DNA of 64,000 nt, taken from Eriocheir sinensis (Eukaryota > Arthropoda > Malacostraca > Decapoda > Varunidae). Position numbers and translations under genes: made by a program. Of this stretch, positions 59,677-64,000 are shown one piece after another; within the stretch, counting starts at the first letter, position 1, and every line of letters starts with the position of its first letter. Below the pieces are notes generated by a model that saw only the letters and a program-made list of their open reading frames with translations, did not search any database and was not told the origin of the DNA. The DNA lies in the NCBI RefSeq assembly GCF_024679095.1, contig NC_066509.1:11286430-11350429 (forward strand), in the 5' to 3' direction.

Positions 59677-60039
59677 AGTGCTGTGTTTGGAGAGTTGGTA
59701 AGAGGGACGTGGTGGAGAGGGAGGTGGATGGGCGTGGGAAGAAGCGAGAGAGGGATGCTCTTACAAATATGGAGAAGAGGAGGATGGAAGGACAAAAGAG
59801 TCTGTGACGCCAGAAATGAGGAAAGAGTTTGTTATAAGATGCAAGGGAGTATTCTTAAGGGGAGGACACACTGAAGACGAATATGAAAAGTAATAATTAA
59901 ACTTTGAAGTCAATTGATGAGTCAAAATTATCGTTGCTTCAACATTTTTTTTATATAAAATGTGAATTAATCCAAAAACATATGTTTGAGTAAGGAAGAT
60001 TTTCTAAAGCAGTCTTTGAGCTGTTTGTAATATATTCAT

Positions 60040-60042
<3 letters not shown>

Positions 60043-60097
<55 letters not shown>
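60043..60097. repeat. TG tract, 55 bp
   Basis: Perfect TG repeat. Confidence 0.96.
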
Positions 60098-60098
<1 letters not shown>

Positions 60099-60807
60099 CT
60101 TGGTTATGTAAGTGTTTACCTTAACCTGGTGTCGAGGATGACTCTCCGAAGCCACGTGATGACAATGGCACAATGATGGCCTGCAAGAATGACCCTTATC
60201 GCGCGTGTCCGCAGAGGCCGTTGCGGCGTGGCGGGGGGCGGCTGATCGTGCTATCTGGCGGGACATCGCTCCGCCACTTCCTGCCGCCCTTCAAGAGGGA
60301 AATAAAGACTAATAAACCATTCCAACACACAAAACACTGGGCGTAAAAAGGGCCTATTTCCCCCTCTTAAGGTTTTACTCGTGATGGCGTTAAAAGATGT
60401 GCCGGATGGTTTTCTACAGCGTTCATTTTTTCTCCCTTTTTTATTTTTGTATTTGCCATTTCTTTGTGATGTTTAATTGCAGCAGCGTCGTGTTTTATGA
60501 AAAGAGAAGAGAAAAAAATAATTCACCGGTGAAAATAATTTAATTGAAAGGGAATTGAAAAAAACATGACTGTGACGCATAATTTCATTGGCGTATTTTT
60601 CGCGCTCATGTGATTGATTCATCTCTATCGGACTTTTTTCTTTTACTTTTATTCTAAGTAGAGAGGTGTTTTATTTGTTTCTTTCCTTCATCATATATTC
60701 CTGCTCTCACGTGCGCCATTAAGACCAAAATTCTCTTCTCCCGCCATGATGCCCCGACGCGGATCCTCTTACCTCTTGCCATCAGCACCGCACGCCTGCC
60801 CAACCCG

Positions 60808-60971
60808 CCCGCCCACTCGCCCGCCCAGACACTATTTTGACGACACTTTCTAACTCTCCTTCTCTCACTCCACCCGCCCACTCGCCCGCCCGGACACTAT
60901 TTTGACGACACTTTCTAACTCTCCTTCTCTCATTCCACCCGCCCACTCGCCCGCCCGGTATCTATTTCGAC
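60808..60971. repeat. 65-bp minisatellite, about 2.5 copies
   Basis: Units start at 60808, 60873 and 60938 with CCCGCCCACTCGCCCGCCC; the first two full units differ by two bases only, and the third diverges after GGTATCTATTTCGAC. Recently duplicated. Confidence 0.95.
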
Positions 60972-60984
60972 TATTTTAATTCCT

Positions 60985-61340
60985 CACTCTCAGTCCCTCA
61001 TCCACCCTGTGTTTTCCCTGTAGATCCCTGTACTTCCTCATTCCCCATTTTACCAATTCTCGTTCTCACCTTCGTTCCCTTATCTACCCTCTGTTTTCCC
61101 TATGATTTTTTGTTCTTCATTCCCCTCATTACCAATCCTCGTTCTCACCTTCATTCCTTCATCTACCCTCTGTTTTCCTTATGATTTCTTGTTCTTCATT
61201 CTCCTCATATTACCAACACTTTTTCTCATTCTCATTCCCTTATCTACCCTGTGTTTTCCTTTTGGCTTCCTGTTCTTCCTCATTCCCCTCACATCCCTCA
61301 TCAGCTCTCATTCTCCTTTCTGTGACTTCCTGTTCTTTCC
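60985..61340. repeat. About 80-bp pyrimidine-rich minisatellite, four copies
   Basis: CCTGTGTTTTCCCT or CCTCTGTTTTCC(C/T)T recurs near 61006, 61088, 61167 and 61247, and ACCAATTCT-type segments at 61052, 61131 and 61212. Spacing 79-82 bp. Confidence 0.88.
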
Positions 61341-61753
61341 CTCTTCTCCCTTCTCTTCACTGCCCTCTTATTTCTATTACCATGCTGTCTATCAAATGTC
61401 TTCATATATTTTCCCACTTATTTTCCCCCTAACATATCATTCATTGTACCTCTCTCGTCTTAGCACGGTTATGTATTTATATGTATCGAGTTTTCTTCCA
61501 CATGCGCCCACTCGGCTTTACTCCCCCCACCAACACCCTTATAATTCCCCTAATCCTCCCCTACCCTGTGTCCCTCTCGCTATAACGCTCCGCCACTCTC
61601 CTCTTACCTCTACATCTCTCTAATCCGTACTTCCCAGACCCTCTTTTCCGTCCCTTCCTCTCACGACTTGCAGCCAGGCCCCACCAGCAGCCCTCCCTTC
61701 ATATGTGCCCCTCCCTATTATATACCTTTCCTTTCTTACCTCTCCCCCTCTTT

Positions 61754-61893
61754 CTCCTCCATCCCATTCCACTCTTCCCACCCTCTCTCTCCTCCATCCT
61801 ATTCCACCCCTCCCACCCTCTCTCTCCTCCATCCCATTCCACTCTTCCCACCCTCTCTCTCCTCCATCCCATTCCACCCCTCCCTCAGGCCAC
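61754..61893. repeat. 35-bp minisatellite with A-B-A-B dimer structure
   Basis: Units start with CTCCTCCATCC at 61754, 61789, 61824 and 61859. Units 1 and 3 carry CCACTCTTCCC, units 2 and 4 carry CCACCCCTCCC, so the real period is 70 bp. Confidence 0.93.
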
Positions 61894-62860
61894 ATCTGGC
61901 TCCCAAATCATTCTCTCTCCTTATCCATTACCAGGCGTGTCATTCCCTCACGTTTTCCATTACCGGCATCAACACGTCCAATATAATAACATGCATTACT
62001 TATTAGCATCCACATTTCGGACCAGCGGCAGCAGCAAAATTTTTCGTCGTTAAAATACGTGTTTTAATAATTAACATACAAACCACCTGATCAAAATGGC
62101 TCGGTTTACAAACTGTTTTGCAGTGAAACTTGATAGCGAAAATATTTACCGTTGACCAAGAATAATATGTATGTACCCTTTATGAAATCTATTTGTAAAT
62201 TGGTAAATGAAAGTATTTGTTTTAAAATTTGTTTACATTTAATTACTTGTACTTTATATATTTTGTGAGCTTTGTATATTTTATGGAGCTTAAAAATTTC
62301 CTTCATGATGATCCTCAAACGCGTTTTATGCAATGTTCCATTAGACATAGAGCTTCAAAGTTTAACTCATAGTACTCAGTAATTGATTTTAGTTTTTTTT
62401 CTTCATGTGCATACAGTTTGAAAAGTTTAATGCCTGACTCGCCTCAAATTAGCTAACATATAATGTAACCTTCAGGCCGCCGGGTGCATGTGCTGAGGGG
62501 CGCTGCTGAGCCGGGTCTGGCCGTCACGCTCTCGCAATTCAGGAGAGTCGGATATAGATTTTCCTCCGTCGTGCTGTTTTTTACGTCTGCGTCACGCACA
62601 CTGACATGATATTAAACTTGGAAACTGAATAGAACGTCACACAGTGGATATGAAGGCAAGAACCGCTGATAATTGTTGAATTTTCTACAATTTTCTCTGC
62701 GAAAAAAATCTAATTTCCATCAAAATTATCGTGTAATTGACAGGCCAGGTACTTTCAACATTACTCTTTTTCATTTGAATTTTTTTTTTTACGTTAGAAA
62801 AAGTTTACCACACTTTTTTTTCTTTTTGGTTGCAAAGTAATTTTATTGCAGTAAGCTCAG

Positions 62861-63085
62861 TAAACGAAGGGGTGAAGTGAATTTGAAGCCACATAAACTT
62901 AGAAGTATTATATTCAGCTCCAATGTTTGCTTATCACATTCTTCTGACATCCACACGAGTCACATTTTGTTAGTGGTAAAGAGTTTCTGTAACTGTAAAC
63001 TAATGGGGAGTACGGAAGTTCAAGCCACATACTCCAATTTAGAAGTGATATATTCATCCCTGAAGCTGGCAAACACCCACCCCTG
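62861..63085. repeat. Degenerate duplication, unit about 136 bp
   Basis: GTAAACGAAGGGG..TTGAAGCCACATA at 62862-62895 and GTAAACTAATGGGG..TTCAAGCCACATA at 62997-63031, each followed by TTAGAAGT and TATATTCA or TTATATTCA. Two copies, the second partly truncated. Confidence 0.75.
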
Positions 63086-63351
63086 TACACCTGTAATTAT
63101 CTTTCGGCACCAGTGGGCGCCGCGCGAGTTGTTTGGTGTTGAGAGTTACCTTCAGCGGCGTGAGTTTACTCAGTCCTCGGCGCGGAACAGACTTTGGGTG
63201 TTTGATGGTGTCCACGGCCTCCCTCGGGGCCGATAGCCACGCTTGTCTCGCCCCTTCATCTAAATGTGTTTTCATGGAAGTTGACTTTAAATTACTCATT
63301 TCCCGCCCGGTTCGCTTACTCTGGCGGAATCCAGATGGCGGGTTATATGAG

Positions 63352-63509
<158 letters not shown>

Positions 63510-64000
63510 ATGACATGATGACTCTACAGCAGCCAGTCACCTCACCCTCACCCTCTCCCACGCCTCACACAACATAATTTTCCAGCACCACTCGACTGAG
63601 AACTCTGAAGCCTGTTCCATCCATCCCTTACTCGACGGAGAGGAAGAAAAGTTTGTGTATATAATTTTCTTTCCGTCCCTTTTTATAACGGTCACTTTAC
63701 ATAAATATCTGTAGGGAGAGAAATCCACCCTCCTCTACTTTCCATACGCTTGCAAAAAAGACATCCTGTGGAAAGAGTTCCGAAGTTAACAGAAAAGAGG
63801 GAGGGGAAGACTGTAGCCCTCCCAACGACTTTCCAGCATTTAGGTTATCCAAGGCACCATCTGAAGCCCTCACCCATAAGGCTCCTGAAACTTCCGACTG
63901 GGACCTCCGCGGCTCCCTGATTCCTTCTTAGCTTTCCTTCTCCCCGCGGAAGCCCCACCCTCACGCGCCGGCCATATTCACCCCATGCTAACCAATCTCC

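Noticed and set aside
60654..61623. Several open frames on both strands (up to 173 codons)
   Set aside because: They follow the 65-bp and 80-bp minisatellites and their repeated amino acid pattern comes from the DNA repeat.

Overview
The window looks like genomic DNA from a decapod crustacean (shrimp, crab or crayfish type), on the + strand of one long-intron gene. Two things point there. First, dinucleotide microsatellites are very long and frequent: about 60 tracts of CT/GA, CA/TG and TA, some of 200-290 bp, by my hand tally close to a tenth of the window. Second, the only convincing coding sequence is a set of small GC-rich exons coding for immunoglobulin domains of the arthropod nephrin / Sticks-and-stones / Hibris type. 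The species assignment is an inference; the sequence has no ribosomal or mitochondrial marker to fix it.

The gene: seven internal exons on the + strand at 9346-9498, 18806-18976, 20704-20994, 29600-29899, 46063-46373, 46789-46942 and 47375-47503. All have AG acceptors and GT donors, and all intron phases agree, so the exons join in one uninterrupted frame of 1509 nt (503 codons). They code for five consecutive C2-type Ig domains (called here A to E). Each has the two disulfide cysteines, the core Trp and the Asp-x-Gly/Asn-x-x-Tyr/Phe-x-Cys region. Domain A is split over exons 1 and 2, B, C and D are single exons, and E is split over exons 6 and 7. By family knowledge these correspond to about Ig2-Ig6 of the extracellular part of nephrin/SNS, a cell-adhesion receptor that pairs with Kirre/Rst/Neph-type partners in myoblast fusion, nephrocyte/slit-diaphragm junctions and neural cell sorting. 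The signal peptide and first Ig, and the later Ig domains, fibronectin III domain, membrane segment and tail, are not visible; they should lie before position 1 or otherwise outside what I could recognise, and after 64000.

Layout: 1-9345 is upstream or intronic sequence with long CT and CA tracts. 9499-18805 is an intron with an old degenerate ~80-bp tandem array at about 14250-15090. 18977-20703 is a short intron with C-rich quadruplex-type blocks and a ~150-bp three-copy array. 20995-29599 is an intron with a strongly purine-skewed block at 22640-25490. 29900-46062 is a 16-kb intron with the longest CT tract, a 1.3-kb polypurine block and a trinucleotide AAT array. 46374-46788 and 46943-47374 are short introns. 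47504-64000 is at least 16.5 kb with no further recognisable exon; near its end come three clear pyrimidine-rich minisatellites and a 136-bp duplication.

I found no RNA genes, no CRISPR array, no intact transposon and no second protein gene. Most open frames in the window are translations of microsatellites (Ser-Leu, Arg-Glu, Thr-His, Cys-Val, Tyr-Ile repeats) and are not genes. The less obvious structure is a series of degenerate low-copy tandem repeats hidden in the introns, plus several compound or inverted microsatellites able to form hairpins, triplexes or quadruplexes.
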